NCBI GenBank assembly: GCA_029215795.1 | Contig: JARDYH010000003.1 | Location: 260,641,062-260,705,061, forward strand | Length of the DNA stretch: 64,000 nucleotides | Reading direction: 5' to 3' | DNA from: Anniella stebbinsi | Lineage: Eukaryota; Chordata; Lepidosauria; Squamata; Anniellidae | Shown: positions 53,346 to 64,000 of the stretch, piece after piece | How the letters are laid out: each line of letters starts with the position of its first letter | Numbering within the stretch: the stretch's first letter is position 1 | Translations under genes and position numbers: made by a program | Notes under the pieces: generated by a model | Told to the model about the DNA's origin: nothing | Databases searched by the model: none | Seen by the model: only the letters and a program-made list of their open reading frames with translations

Positions 53346-55094
53346 CATGACTTGGCAAAGCCCGTCATGTCCATCTAGGAAAACCGCCATGAACGAGAAA
53401 GAGATACATATGGAGGATTTCTAAATCCAGCACTGAATTGATAGATAGTCCTATGTTTTGAAGAGGGCTTGAGCGCACAGCACCTTCAAATAACTAAATC
53501 AATGTCATTGATACAGGTCTAATGGTCACCATTTTTTAAAAAAAACCATAAAAAACCCATCAGCAGCAACAAAGGAGTGGGTGCCTCTTTGGCATGCACA
53601 CTAGTACATTGGCCCATTTAATTGTGCATGACCATAGTGACTCATGGAGTGTAACCAGCTGTCCAGAGATACAGGTGCTACTGAGAAATGTTCACATGCT
53701 ATTCGAAATGCAACGTCCTAGAGGGAGGATGATCCCTTCCTCTTTCTTCCCTAAATCATGACCATTTTCAAAGCAGAAGAGTCTAAAGAGATGTCATTGA
53801 AGGCTGTTTTTTTGGCTTTTTGTTTTGAAAGCACATACAGGGAAGTGTAAATGCAGCATCCTTTTCTCCCTACATTGCCACCTATATAGGACTGCGATCC
53901 ATGCAAATGCTACTTTTAAAGAGGAGGTTCTGTTTCATAAAAAGCCGGGCGGCATTTTGATGGAAAATCAGGCAAGCGTTCTGTTCGGAAGCAGCCGGTT
54001 CTTTCCAGCACAGAATATCACGATACAGTCCACCGTGCCGAAAGCCGCCGGCTTTCCAAAAAAAGAAAAAAGATGGGGGGGGGGAGGCAGGGGGATTACA
54101 AAAGTGCTTGCCAGTAAATCACAACTGTTTTACCATATGCCATTCTTTTCTGCCAAGCGTCACCCGCCTGGGCTACTTTTAAGCAAATTTCATTATATTC
54201 TAGCTCAGAGCAATGCTCATTAAAAAGTATTACTGAGAAATGTCAAGTTGTTTTTATAAGTGGGGGCAGAAGGAAGACGAGGAGGAGGAGGGAGACTGTT
54301 TTCTACCAAGAAGTCAGCTTGCTCATATTTATTGAAAAAATGATATTTTACAGGAGACTAATCTCAAACTCACATCTAATTTCTGGAGCTGTCAGTGAGC
54401 TACATCACACCAGCGATTTAGTGCACTCTTGCCCTGCCTGGTGTGCAGATTTGCAGAAAGGCACTCACATGACGCCGTGCCTATCCTGCTCACACCCCGC
54501 CTCTTCTCCAGCCTTTCCTAGCATACTAAAAGTCTGGATTATTTTCCTTAAACACATTTAACGTGTCCTTAAGCCTCCATGCAGTTTTTAAGGAACTGGG
54601 GGCTTGAATGGATTGCATCAGGTCCTGGCAGGGAAAAGCGATCTCTCCCAGCAGCCGGCTCCAAGCCTCAATAGAAAAACCCAAACCTTGCATCCCAGGC
54701 TTGAATTTTTAAAATCCTACAACACCTGAATCTCTGCAGAGACAGGATTGTACTCCCTTGATGCCCTCAAAGAGCCAGACTAAATGGTCACTCCATTTTT
54801 GCCTGGGGAGAAAGGAGGTCTTGTTGAAGTACTCCTCTGACAGGACCTGACTGGAGGGAGAAGGAGAAGGGGAGGGGTGGAGTGGAGCCGAAGAGCTAAC
54901 GAGCCAAGGAGCGAAAGAGCAGCTATTCAGGTGAAAAGGATCATAAGCTTGATGCGCTTTTGCCTCAGAGGTAAAAAAAAAAAAAGCAGAGTGGGGGATT
55001 AGGTGTGATGGAGGTCAGTATCACTTCTGGGAAAGCGAAGGATGATGTTAGTTCAGCTCTATTTGTCTATTATTAATATGAGTGGCTTTTCAAG
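53346..55094. other. low-repeat sequence; possible conserved non-coding block
   Basis: The first 200 bases may be 3' UTR of the R4-like element. 53830-54240 has no repeat hallmark, mixed composition and poly-G at 54073-54091. I see no gene; the ORF at 53825-54223 has no family signature. Confidence 0.4.
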
Positions 55095-55440
55095 TAGGGA
55101 TGGCGGAGAAATTTGTTCAGTTCACACTTTAATGCGAAACTATGGAATTCACATTTCCGGAAGTTATCGACGTACTGAAACAAAATTCCTTTGGTAGTTG
55201 CACTTCTCTGAATTTCGCAATGCAGTTCTCCATTTATTGCTATTTTTAATGCATACATTAGGGAAATGTGCAGACAAACATGCATCGATAATTTAAAAAA
55301 TAATGTACAAAAATGAATCATAGCAGAGAAATATGCTTGCAAAGCTTTTATGGATTGGGGAGAATTGTGTATAATAATATTGCACATATTAGGAGAAATT
55401 AAAACTGAAATGTATATGCGTTTTTGAGCAGACTTTTAAA
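55095..55440. mobile_element. hAT-like element, left end only
   Basis: It begins TAGGGATGGCGGAG, similar to the 7459 element, and continues AT-rich with 'aatgcgaaactatggaattc'. No right terminus found. Confidence 0.35.
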
Positions 55441-55544
55441 AAAGAAGAAGTGTTGATTGTTAATCCATGTTCCTTCATTGAAGTTCCCCATAGCAAGCAA
55501 TCAAGTTATATAAAATGCACCAGGTAACCATAGACCTATGACTG

Positions 55545-55795
55545 TCTCTCAGACTAACCTACCTCGTTGGATGGTTGTGAAGATAAAGGAGGCAGGAACA
55601 GATAACTGCTTGCTACCGAGTCAGACCATTGGTCTGTATAGCCCAGTACAGTCAATACTGACTGGCAGAGTTTCGGGCAGGGAGACTCGTAGCCCTCTCT
55701 GAAGATACTGGGGATGGAAATTGGGACCATCTGCATGCAAAGCAGCTGCTCCTAATCTGAGCTATGGGCTCCTCCTCATGGGGCCCATGGTGACC
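55545..55795 (-). mobile_element. tRNA(Ala)-like SINE, minus strand
   Basis: The reversed head near 55770 ('gagctatgggct', 'tgcatgcaaagcagctgctc') corresponds to a tRNA-Ala-like sequence with a TGC anticodon region. Then 'gtctgtatagcccagtac', 'gagtcagaccattggtctg', and a MIR-like core 'ctaacctacctcgttgg' at the left edge, which may belong to a second SINE. Confidence 0.65.
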
Positions 55796-58714
55796 ATAAA
55801 TGCCACTCTGAGCAACATGGAGGACAGCTGGGATTTTTTTTTTTAAGTAAAAAAATAAAATAAATGAAATATAGTCTCTGCTTTACCAGAGTCTATATAA
55901 AAGCTTTCCATTATTATCTCTGGGTGTCCTTATATGCTCTTTCAAGTACCTTCCTTTGAGCTTGCATGGTGCTGACCTTATTGAATTTTAGGTACCAAAT
56001 AAAGATGTTCCTATTTAATGGGGTTTCTAAAGAACAATAATGGGTGAGCTTTATCAGCTCCCTCTTTTAGATTCTGTTCAGGTTTTATTGTGCTCATTGC
56101 AAACAGCCATGGGTATTTTAATTGGAAGGTGCCCCTGACTATATCCCAAATAGTCAGAGCCACAGAATCTTCTGCATTGCTTCTCTGGCACCATACAATG
56201 GGAAGAAAATTACATTTGGATCTGGAAGTTTTATGTTGGGTCAGGTCCAGTCTCAGCCATAGAATTACTTGGCTCAGTTTCCTATCTCAATAACACGGCT
56301 CTAACAACCCACAACAAACAGGTGTTATAAGAATGATTTCAAATTACAAATGGCCAGCTATTCATCAAGGAAAATGCTGTTTTACTTCCTTCCCTAGAAA
56401 TTTGTTGAATATTTCACATGAGCAGACATCTCCAAATTTGCATCGAAAATTTACTTGATGTCAAATTCAACAACGTAAGAATGTGTGGATCCCAAGAATT
56501 TTTACTCACTTTACCACAACGTTTTTGCATGCTTCTACATTCATCTGATGTTTACCTGAGAAGGAACCTCCAAACTCACAAAACATTCATCTTTCCAGAG
56601 GGCAAATTGGTGAGACTCAAAAAAACGTAACGTGCCCAGTGAACAAGGCAGAGGTGGGGTTTGAGCTCCAAACATTAAATTACTGCTTCAAGCCTAATTA
56701 AAGATTATACCTGAGGAGGGGGGCAGTGTCCCAGTTAGAAATGAACTTTAACTAAACTTTAAACATAAAATAAAAATCAGGAGGGTGCATGCCAAGAGAG
56801 GTGTCCCATGAGCATCATGCTGGACACCTGAGCAATAAACCTCTTCCTCCCATTTCCTGTACTAATAGTTTGATGAATCATTCTAGATTTGTTGAAAAAC
56901 AGGAGCTCTAATAAGTAATAAGCTTCCACTTAGCATAGATCATCTCCTTTGTGCACTAAAAACCAAAACACTTATTAAGTAGAGGTGCCCCCCCAATAAA
57001 TAAATAATACATTACTTAAATTTAAATCTTTCAAAAAACACTCAATGGCTTTAAATGATTCCAGTTTGGAAGTGGGTGAGAAAATATTGCCTCTATAAAC
57101 AGGTTCATTGCAGGGTTAATTGGGGTTTGTAGCACCATGAATCAAGCAAACCTATATGCAAATGACAGGCCGTTCAAATTATTCCCCCCCCCCCCAAGCT
57201 GATGGATAGTTTCTCTAAGGGATCCGACACATTTTGGACAATCAAGATGACTGGGCAGTTTAGCAACTGGAAACAACAATGCCCTTGGAAAATATGCTAC
57301 CATGGTGAATTTTAATTGCTTCCACAGTGTTATTTGTAGCGGTTTCTTATCCATAATGAAGTCCAAATAATTAAGTGGTACACTACACATCCTGTTACCA
57401 GGATGCTGTTGAGGATGCAGATCCTGCCTGCTGCAAAATTATCTATGCTTATGAAATACCCAGCTCTGAAATCTTGGATTCTTTTTCTCAATTTATAGTT
57501 TCCTTAATTTCCATATTAGTAAAAACAAAAACAATATGCATGGCATTGTAAAACAATATGGAAACACACATACAAAGGAGGAATAAAACTCTAAACCAGT
57601 CAACCCAACTGTTTCAAACTTAGAACAGTGAAAAGCATGATCCATTTACCTAGGCACATTTACAACACAACATACTGACTGTGTGAATGGAGCACTAGTT
57701 AATACTGGAATGTTCCCCATCCCCCACTCTGTCTCAGTGGTACCAGACTAAGATTGAAGCACATGCTGTAATAATCTTGCATGCTGTCTCGAGCCCTGAG
57801 CAATGTGTGTCTGAATGAATCTTTTTATGGGATGTCTGAAAGGTCAGAAGCTCCGTATACATCTACCTAAGTCATCCAACGTAAACAGAGAACAGACATT
57901 TTGTACCACTATAGTGAATTCTGGGATGTCTTGAGTAGGCCATATATGTTCTTCTACAGAACTATGGATCTACCATTGTCCTATTACTGAACTGCACCTC
58001 TCCGCCCATAATATTGGTGGCTCCTGCTTCACTGCCAGAAAAAAAGTCCATCAGTATCACTCCCATTCACTCACCAAACTAACTGTCCTAATTAGCCGCT
58101 AATTCCTGGTGCTGAAGATTCTTCTCACCTTTGGTGGACGTCTTGGTGGATTAGCTGTTTTGGTGGGATGCTAATGAGCTCTTCTAAAAATATACAGTAG
58201 AGGAGAAGCTACATAATGCTCCCACTAAAGAAAAAAGAGAAGCTATCTGCTGTTGTGTAAGCACCATTTATTTCAATTCATTACCTTTTGGGCCTTACTT
58301 GTTTTAAAGGGGTTTGTTTTTGTTTTGTCTTCACATGAAATGTTAATTATTAGCACACAAAGCAGTGTCCATAGCTCTTCATTATGTTTTCTTCCAGATT
58401 ATGATTCAATTTGAGCGAGTAAAGTCCATTACAGCTCATTTGAAATAAAAACACGGTCAATAAGCAATTTACCCATGCCAAATGCAATCATATGTCAGCT
58501 CCCTGCATTTTCACACACACACACAAATCTAAATCTATTTCCCATTTAATTAATTTTATGGGGTGTGGGGAGAAGAAAAAAGAAAAAACCTTGAACATTG
58601 TGGTTGATACCTGAATAAGATTGATTTTTTTTTAACATGCACATAGACCTTTTTTAAAAAACGAAACAAAACAAAAATGTACCTAACAATGTGTGATCAA
58701 CATCATTGTAGTGT
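55796..58714. other. long AT-rich low-repeat stretch
   Basis: Nearly 3 kb without a repeat I recognise. 58320-58540 is AT-rich with several TAATTA/ATTA words and looks like conserved non-coding DNA, but I cannot test that. (AC)n lies at 58512-58524. The ORFs here have no family signature. Confidence 0.4.
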
Positions 58715-58870
58715 GGAGCAAAGGTGTTGGACTTTGAAAACCAGGTCATCTATGAAGCTCCCTGGGTAATGCTGGGCCAGTCATTATACCACTTAATCAT
58801 CTTCTCAGGACAAGAATCTCAGGAATTCCACCTTGAGATCATTGGAGAAAAGGCAGGATGTGAACGCGAG
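58715..58870 (+). mobile_element. MIR/Sauria-type SINE, decayed
   Basis: 'gttggactttgaaaaccagg', 'gctgggccagtcattatacc', 'atctcaggaattccacct' and the tail 'gagaaaaggcaggatg' keep the SINE order. The ORF 58724-58993 is this SINE read through. Confidence 0.55.
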
Positions 58871-58921
58871 AATGAAAGAAATGGCCGGACTGTAAATATT
58901 TTGCTATATAGAACATATTGG

Positions 58922-59438
58922 CTCGGTTCAGACAACATGATAGTCAACAACATGATAGTTGTTTATCCTGGAGGCATTCCCCACACAATATAATAATCAA
59001 CCATGACATGGATTAGGATCAGCCTTGAGTTGACTATTAGTTCACGCTGAGTTGACTCACTAATGCCCTGCCCTCTCTCCCCCCTCAGTTTTCCCACTGG
59101 TATGCCATCAGCCATTGCTGCCAAAAAAACTATCCTGCCACGTAGACTAGTGTGGCAGCCACTGCTTTGACCACTCTTGCCTTGCAAATCTGTGGCTGAT
59201 GAAATAACCAATGATGGCTCAGGAAATGACCAAGAGTGACCTCCACCCAACATGATAACCAACGGTGGTTAAAATAGCCACCTCTGCACAGCATTGGTTA
59301 TTTGTGTTGGTTATTTGGGTGAAATAACCAACCGTTGGTTAAAAACTCCCTCCACACAACATGATAACTGACAGTGGGTTAAATAACCAACCATCAACTA
59401 TTTAAACCACCATTGTATATCATGTTGTCTGAACCCAG
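58922..59438. mobile_element. family D DNA element, copy 2 (about 517 bp)
   Basis: 'ggttcagacaacatgatag' at the left and 'atcatgttgtctgaaccc' at the right are inverted repeats. The subterminal zone is full of 'ataaccaac' and 'ggttatt' words. Shares 'gttgactattagt' with 13265-13770 and the GTTCAGACAACATG start with family C. Non-coding. Confidence 0.78.
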
Positions 59439-60239
59439 TTATTCCCCATTGATCAAATTAACTGAATGGGGTTTGTGTAAACAGGGATCAGCTTCAGTTT
59501 ATCATCCAAGCCATAAATGCATCCAAGCACTGGTTCAGAACATGCACAGCCTGTCTCAATTCAGATGTCACAGAGAAATAGCACCGGGTTGTCAGCACAT
59601 ACTTTAATAACCGATTTCACCCATCTAGTGGAGGCTCTGCATTTTAGCTAGATGGGTGATTTTGCCCTTCTAGTGGAAGCTTTGGAGATGGGGAGGCAAG
59701 GAGGCTGGGGACTGCTATGGATGCGTATTCCCATGCCTCCAGTCTCTTCCTCTCCTTGCCCCTGAGAACACCCCCCTACAAGCTCACATTTGTGAGCTTG
59801 TAACAGGAGCCAGCACAGTTCTCTCCATGCTGGCTGCAATGAGGAGAGGGAGACCCAGGAAACCAAAATATTGTATGTCTCCCAGACACTGTGTAGGGGG
59901 CTTAGGATTGCTCCCCCCACAAAACACTCACATGGCCCTCAGCCACCACAAACACTAAGGTAAGTCAACCTCCCTCCAAAAAAATTTGGGGATCTTTTCT
60001 CCAACCCTCATTCCTTAGGGGCATTTCTTTGGCACCCCACCAATTCGTGAAAGGTCAAAACAAGTTCAGTGGAAATAGCGGCCTATTTCTATATTAGAAT
60101 GCACAGCAGTCTGTGCATCTTACTGCCTAAGTCTGTCAGCATTGCATGACTCTCAGTGCAAACCACACTTGGATGATAATTTGAATGCACATTTCCACCC
60201 AGAAGTTATGCAAGTTGTTACACTACCTACAAACAGAGT
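59439..60239. other. no recognised feature
   Basis: 'acccatctagtggaggctct' (near 59621) and 'gcccttctagtggaagcttt' (near 59665) form a short direct repeat. Nothing else identified. Confidence 0.45.
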
Positions 60240-60866
60240 TAGGGATGCCACAGAATTTCGAGATGGGGATGGAGTTTAGTGGGTTCCCTCCCCATTTGAC
60301 CTCCCAGTCTCCAGTCTGTGGACCACCATGCTAGCTTGACTCAGCGGGCACTGGGTCGGGCAAGTGCGGTGGTCCCCCTCTGGTCCATCAAGATGCATTT
60401 TACCTAAAAGGGGCCAATTATGCAAGATTAGAGATGAAATTGGACCTTTGCACCTATAATCTTGCATAAATGGCTGTTTTATGACTGCCATTTGTGTAAA
60501 TGAGCATTTAGAAAAAAGGTTGCATAAAATGGCGGCTCGCTGGACCAGTGAGGGACTACCACGCTTGCCCAACACGGTGCATGCCAAGTTAAGGAAGCAC
60601 ATTGGTCCATTGAGTGGAGTCCGGGAATCAAAATGTGTGTGTGTGTGTGGGGGGGGGAGCCACTGAACTCCATCCCCTCTCAGATTTCTGCAACATCCCT
60701 AAGTCCTATTGTAACTCTACTTTTAAACGCAGACAGCTGCGTGCTGCTCACCAGATGCCCACAAACCACCTGGCGGCTCAATGCATGTGGTGAGCAGGAT
60801 TGGGCGGCCAGTGAGGGTCTGGCAAGCGGTGTGTGGCACTGACGGAGATGAGTTCGGCCATCCCTA
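60240..60866. mobile_element. hAT-like element(s) with 44-bp inner inverted repeats
   Basis: It starts TAGGGATGCCACAGAATTTC. The inverse ends 'cagatttctgcaacatccct' at 60701, with 'gatggagttyagtgg' on both arms, giving 462 bp with long arms. A second inverse end GGCCATCCCTA lies at 60866. The octamers outside 60240/60866 (AACAGAGT/GTTAGAGT) match at five of eight; those outside 60240/60701 do not. A (GT)n/G-run lies at 60634-60656. Confidence 0.68.
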
Positions 60867-62174
60867 GTTAGAGTTGGATGGAGGCATCTAGAGGCAAAGT
60901 CTAATGTGTTTCATAAACAGTCAGAACAGACCATTTTTGAGCCTATAAATCGGCCTGTTCCAGAATGCCCATCTCCTCCCCTTCTCAATTTATGCTTGGG
61001 CTCAGGCATCAGGATGAGGTAAAAATGTGGAAGCTGAAGCGCACCAACCGTATTGCCCATCCCTTTGCAGGTGCAAAATGTCAACCTGCTTGCACTGCCC
61101 CCCCCCCACTGCAGTGCAGATCTGCTTGTGTGAGTTCCCCCCACCCCCAGGGGAAAAACTCAAAATGACAGCTTTCACACCTCTCCACCACAGCTCTGCC
61201 ATTTTTTCCCCTCCCTTGACTTCAAGCAGGCTGTCAGGAGCACTTGTTGGCTCTTCCTTTGAACTGATTTCTTCGATATACCCCACCCCCACCCCCATGA
61301 AAAGGACGGTGAGCCATGCAGACAATGAGAATCCAGGAAGCACAAGAGGTTCCCTTTGCCTCATGGAGGCAGCGAATGCATTCAGCCGCAGTAACGCGTT
61401 TGCTAAGGTTCCTTAGGATGACAAAGGAGATTTGCACTTCACTCAAGTCCTCTTTATCCCCTCTCAGAGGAGAGGCCTCCAAGATGAAAAGCTCTGTATA
61501 CAAAGACATTAAGAGAATACACACAAAGATCCAAAAGGCATTTCCACCCTGAAACAACCGCCTCTTCTAAATGGCAGTGCAGGGTAGCGGCTGTGTAACA
61601 AGAGTTGCAGATTCCACAGAAAGTCCGTCAAAGAAGACGCACTGGTTGGGGCTGGTTGATGAACAGCAGCTGGCCAGAGAGCCTCTCTTTTGGCCATTAG
61701 TATTCTGTTGCAGCGCTTCTGTAGCTGGCATCACCTGGCCATATAAAGCTCAACTGCTAGCCAGGTATTACTGTTAACAGCTGCTTTGAACTGAACATCA
61801 GTTTCCCTTGGCAGACTAGATAGCCTTCCTTAATTGTCAGATCATCCCTCAGCTCCCTGTAAGCCTTAATCTTCCGTTCTCTAGGCTAAGTGGACCCAGG
61901 TCCTTCAGGCTTTGCAACCATCGCCCCCACTGATATTCTTCTCAGTCACTGAGCGCTTTCGTTTTTAAGCAGGGATCAAATACAAGGTGTGCCAAAAAGG
62001 AACCTTTCTAACTCTGGCATCCTGCAGTCTTCACAACAGGTAGAGCCGGATGCTGCTGCTGCTGCAAAAGGTCAAAGGACCCTCTCCCTGCTTTTCTCCA
62101 TGCCACTGTCGATAATGCATTGCTATTCCTAAACATCGCAAAAGCAGAACGAAAGTATTAAGAATGCTGAAATT
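60867..62174. other. no recognised feature
   Basis: C-rich runs near 61090 and 61140-61150. The ORFs at 61002-61416 and 61316-61552 show no family signature. Confidence 0.45.
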
Positions 62175-62340
62175 AGGGTGAGCATATGAAAAGGAAGGCA
62201 GGGCTGCTGTATCTTTCACTGTTGTATAGAAAAGGGGATTTCAGCAGGTATTATTTCTAGGCATGCAGCACCTGGTGAAATCCCCTCTTCATCACAACAG
62301 TTAAAACTGCAGGAGCCCTGCCCTCTCTGCAGAGTGACCT
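62175..62340. mobile_element. family B hAT-type MITE, left half
   Basis: From TTAGGGTGAGCATATG through 'tttcagcaggtattat' and 'cctcttcatcacaacag' to the family centre 'agagtgacc'; the right half is missing. Confidence 0.78.
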
Positions 62341-62420
62341 ATGTATTTTATCATTTTAATTGTTGTGATCCACTCAACGACCTTTGGCTAGTAGGTGGTA
62401 TAAAAAGTAATAAACAGAGT
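62341..62420 (+). mobile_element. L2-type LINE 3' tail
   Basis: 'attgttgtgatccactcaac' and 'ggctagtaggtggtataaaa' followed by 'agtaataaacag'; joined directly to the family B half. Confidence 0.6.
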
Positions 62421-62872
62421 ATCCACAAATGCAGATTTCCTTGATTGTGCATAATAAGCTGATCCTGCCTAAACACCCTCCCTACTATCAGTGCAGTAGG
62501 TCTGTTCTCTTTTACATCTAGTTGTTCTAGCTGCGGAGGGAGATGCTGCATGCGCAATAAGCACACCAGTGATCTGAAGAGTGGTCTTAATAACTCTAGG
62601 GAAGTGGCAATTGTCCTCTCCTCGGGCGAGCTGCTTAAGTGAGGTGGGTCAAACTAGGGGCGTTGGAGGTATCCATTTGGGGGAAGAGCTTGGTGATACT
62701 TCACCAGCTCAGTCCCCCAGACTCCATCTTGCTCATCGGTGAGCTGGCCAACTTTGTCACGTGATGTCAGGCCAGCTTACTGGATTTTGGGGGGAGAGGG
62801 GGAGGGTATTTGTATACAATTGCAGCTGTAAATATTTACAGGAATGTCATGTAAATTGGGATTTATGGCCAC
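62421..62872. other. no recognised feature
   Basis: About 450 bases; nothing identified. Confidence 0.5.
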
Positions 62873-63446
62873 GGCCGTTTCTACACTAGCCTTTAGATGT
62901 GAGATTGCCCCTGGGTAGTCCCTGTGAGTCCAAATGACACACAGGGACTCCCAGGGGTAGGGGGGATGGGCACGGGTTTTCCCCGGGATAAGGAATCCCT
63001 GGGGAAGCCTGATTCTTCCTGCGGTTCTGGGAACATCCCGAGACCGCTGGAAGTGTGGGTGCCTGTCCTGCCTGGTGCCCGCTTATTCGGAAGTAAGCGA
63101 GCACCAAAAATGGGCAAGGAGCTGTGCGGCACAACTCCGTGCCCATCAAGGGAGGTGGGGAAGCAAGTCCGCCATCCCCAGGATGGTGAGTTGGGTTGGG
63201 GGGGGGCAATTTCAGGGGTTATTTATTATTATTATTTTTTTAAGAAAACACTTGCCTTCCTGTTGGAGCACAAGTGCGCTCTTCTCTGATCTGGAAACAA
63301 AAATGGTGGGCGCAACGTGCAACGGTCCGGGAGGAAGCCGGGTCATCGCACTTCCTAATTTGGACTGCAGCGACAATCCCAGAAGCAGGTACTTCTGGGA
63401 CTGTCCCCCCTCCCCCCCCTCTACCCCTGTATGGTGTAGAAAGGCT
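62873..63446 (-). mobile_element. family A MITE, copy 5
   Basis: Ends GGCCGTTTCTACAC and 'ggtgtagaaaggct'. Internally it has 'ccaaatgacacacagggact' at the left and 'cccagaagcaggtac' at the right, the same order as 655 and 20710. Long ORFs on both strands are shadows. Confidence 0.78.
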
Positions 63447-63655
63447 CCACGATGTTGCACTAATTGAGATCTCCATAAATATTTACACCCATGATGTGAT
63501 GCAACTCACAAATAAAATTTAAAAAAGCTGGCTAAGTTCCCAAGTTTCAGGAAATGACCTGTTGCTCAGCTCACAGTTGCAAGCTGGGTCAGGAGCACTG
63601 TAGAGATCTGCCAGGCCAAAATGGCCAGATTTCCCCAGAGTGGCCATTGCTAGAT

Positions 63656-63900
63656 GATACTAATGTTCTTGGTCCATTTCAATCAGTACCAAATCAGCCC
63701 TGGTGACATTGTTGGATAACCTCTGTAGGCAGAGGGTCAGGGTTAGTGCAACCCTGTTAATTCTACTTGACCTCTCATTAGCTTTTGATGTCATCAGCCA
63801 TGACAGTATACTGGAACAGGTGTAAGAATTCAGTGAAGGCTCCCACAAGCTTCCATCCTATACCCCACAGTGTTTAACATCTGCATGACATTGGTGTGTG
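63656..63900 (+). mobile_element. L2-type LINE, RT catalytic-core fragment
   Basis: A frame of about 45 codons to the stop at 63824 reads 'TKSALVTLLDNLCRQRV' then 'LLILLDLSLAFDVISHDSIL', the RT block with the motif A aspartate (LDLS.AFD...H). After an internal deletion the family's 'FNICM' step appears near 63870. It runs towards the window edge. Confidence 0.8.
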
Positions 63901-64000
63901 AGGTAATTCAAGGTGGTAGTGGGATTATTTAGAGTGTGTTGCAACTTAAATGTTAATTTCAAAGGATAACTGAGTTTCTTTTCAAAAGTGAAAACGAATC

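Noticed and set aside
55614..55780. Functional tRNA-Ala gene
   Set aside because: Only a tRNA-like SINE head is present; the acceptor stem and several invariant bases do not pair, and SINE body sequence follows.

Overview
The window is about 64 kb of vertebrate nuclear DNA, and I see no intact host gene in it. Its repeat content points to a squamate reptile, probably a lizard. There are CR1 LINE 3' ends with the (ATTCTATGAT) tail, L2-type LINE ends with (TAA)n or (AAAT)n tails, tRNA-derived MIR/Sauria-type SINEs, an R4/Dong-like restriction-enzyme-like (REL) endonuclease fragment, gypsy-type LTR candidates, and many short non-autonomous DNA transposons. The species was not identified. The only host-gene remnant I can name is an intronless, frameshifted and transposon-split fragment of PDIA5 (protein disulfide isomerase A5) at 24239-24974, minus strand.

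Layout. 0-10 kb: Harbinger-like family A copy 1, an old repeat, a 216-bp hairpin abutting a hAT miniature element, a CR1 3' end with a readable reverse-transcriptase (RT) tail, a 463-bp hAT-like element and a 'GTTCAGAC' element. 10-20 kb: further hAT fragments, the first GCGC-rich family E element, an L2 RT tail, a CR1 minus copy, two clusters of foldback DNA, and a family E element whose centre is replaced by about 825 bp of CpG-rich sequence (17202-18310). 20-32 kb: a candidate solo gypsy LTR followed directly by a family A element, CR1 with an L2 copy inside it, the PDIA5 remnant with a hAT insertion, L2 tails and two more family A copies. 32-45 kb: a third family E element, LINE pieces, a new 160-bp repeat, and a GC-rich hAT element nested in a family F element with a perfect 8-bp target duplication. 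45-53 kb: a dense cluster of family F elements, SINEs, another nested hAT with a perfect 8-bp target duplication, and the R4-like fragment. 53-64 kb: mostly low-repeat AT-rich sequence with two or three more DNA transposons and an L2 RT core fragment at the right edge.

The genes do not form a pathway. What the window records is transposon ecology. At least six families of short terminal-inverted-repeat elements are present, but no transposase gene is, so they must have been moved in trans. Nested insertions with clean target-site duplications give a relative age order. Two elements (17202-18310 and 40420-40999) carry GC-rich interiors unlike their relatives; the first looks like a Pack-MITE-style capture of host CpG-island DNA. 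Family labels A-H and X, Y, Z are mine. Superfamily names rest on terminal motifs and target duplications read by eye; no database search was possible.
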